Shown here piece after piece: positions 4,968 to 5,104 of a DNA stretch of 5,104 nucleotides. Origin of the DNA: Bacteroidia bacterium (GTDB lineage: Bacteria > Bacteroidota > Bacteroidia > Bacteroidales > Paludibacteraceae); NCBI GenBank assembly GCA_021152555.1, contig JAGKVE010000081.1:1-5104 (forward strand), in the 5' to 3' direction. The translations under genes were made by a program, and so were the position numbers. The notes beneath the pieces are model-generated. The model made no database searches and was not told where the DNA came from. It saw nothing but the letters and a program-made list of their open reading frames with translations. Position 1 is the first letter of the stretch; each line of letters starts with the position of its first letter.

Positions 4968-5104
4968 TGGTAGATAAAGTTCTATGCGATAAATCTGATT
5001 TAGTTAATATTGCTGACGCTGTTAGATCAAAGCTAGGCGTAACCAATACTTATTATGTATCTGAGCTTAGTTCCGCTATACAAAATATTCAAACTGGCGA
5101 CACC
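4967..5104 (+). CDS. Tail fibre-like protein, 3'-partial
   Basis: An ATG at 4967 overlaps the previous stop by one base and opens a frame of 46 codons that runs off the right window edge without a stop. The visible sequence has DLVNIADAVRSKLGVTNTYY (11-30) followed by VSELSSAIQNI. This is a helix-turn-helix-like repeat found at the N-termini and within many phage tail-tip and fibre proteins, of the type L-x-x-IADAIR-x-K-x-G then a short helix ending AI. No strong Shine-Dalgarno sequence precedes it (AGAGG, 4950-4954, is 12 nt away), so it probably depends on translational coupling. Total length and function cannot be judged from this part. Confidence 0.6.
   Translation, partial: MVDKVLCDKSDLVNIADAVRSKLGVTNTYYVSELSSAIQNIQTGDT

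Overview
The window is a stretch of a tailed-bacteriophage (Caudoviricetes) genome or prophage with a siphovirus-like structural module. All genes lie on the + strand and are tightly packed. The only sizeable non-coding gap is 2335-2530. Strong AGGAGG-type ribosome binding sites, a Dp-1-like holin, an M15 endolysin with an SLH-like tail, and small fibre proteins of the kind seen in phages of gut Clostridia all point to a Firmicutes host (Oscillospiraceae/Lachnospiraceae-like). The host assignment is inference; no host gene or attachment site is visible.

Layout. (1) Head and neck, 1-1541: the C-terminal part of a HK97-fold major capsid protein, cut by the left window edge; a 110-aa head-tail junction protein; and a 99-aa tail-terminator-like protein whose start overlaps the end of the gene before it. 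(2) Tail tube, 1555-2334: a major tail protein carrying a CBM5/12-like insert near its C-terminus. (3) Intergenic region, 2335-2530: AT-rich, with a small palindrome, TCAAA repeats and a 100-nt inverted repeat with perfect 19-bp arms. (4) Lysis cassette, 2531-3356: a two-TM holin overlapping an M15-family peptidoglycan peptidase. (5) Tail-tip/fibre accessory genes, 3370-5104: six small, abutting or overlapping cistrons, the last cut by the right edge. Several carry short repeats known from phage fibre and baseplate accessory proteins.

How they work together: the capsid, junction, terminator and tube proteins build the head, neck and tail tube. The holin and endolysin release virions. The small downstream proteins probably decorate the tail tip or fibres and may affect receptor binding. 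The main oddity is that no tail assembly chaperone, tape-measure, distal-tail or baseplate hub gene follows the tube gene. The lysis genes come directly after it, and the junction holds the long inverted repeat. Nothing here proves a new defence or mobile system. The inverted repeat, the missing tape-measure block and the module inserted in the tube protein are the points most worth checking.
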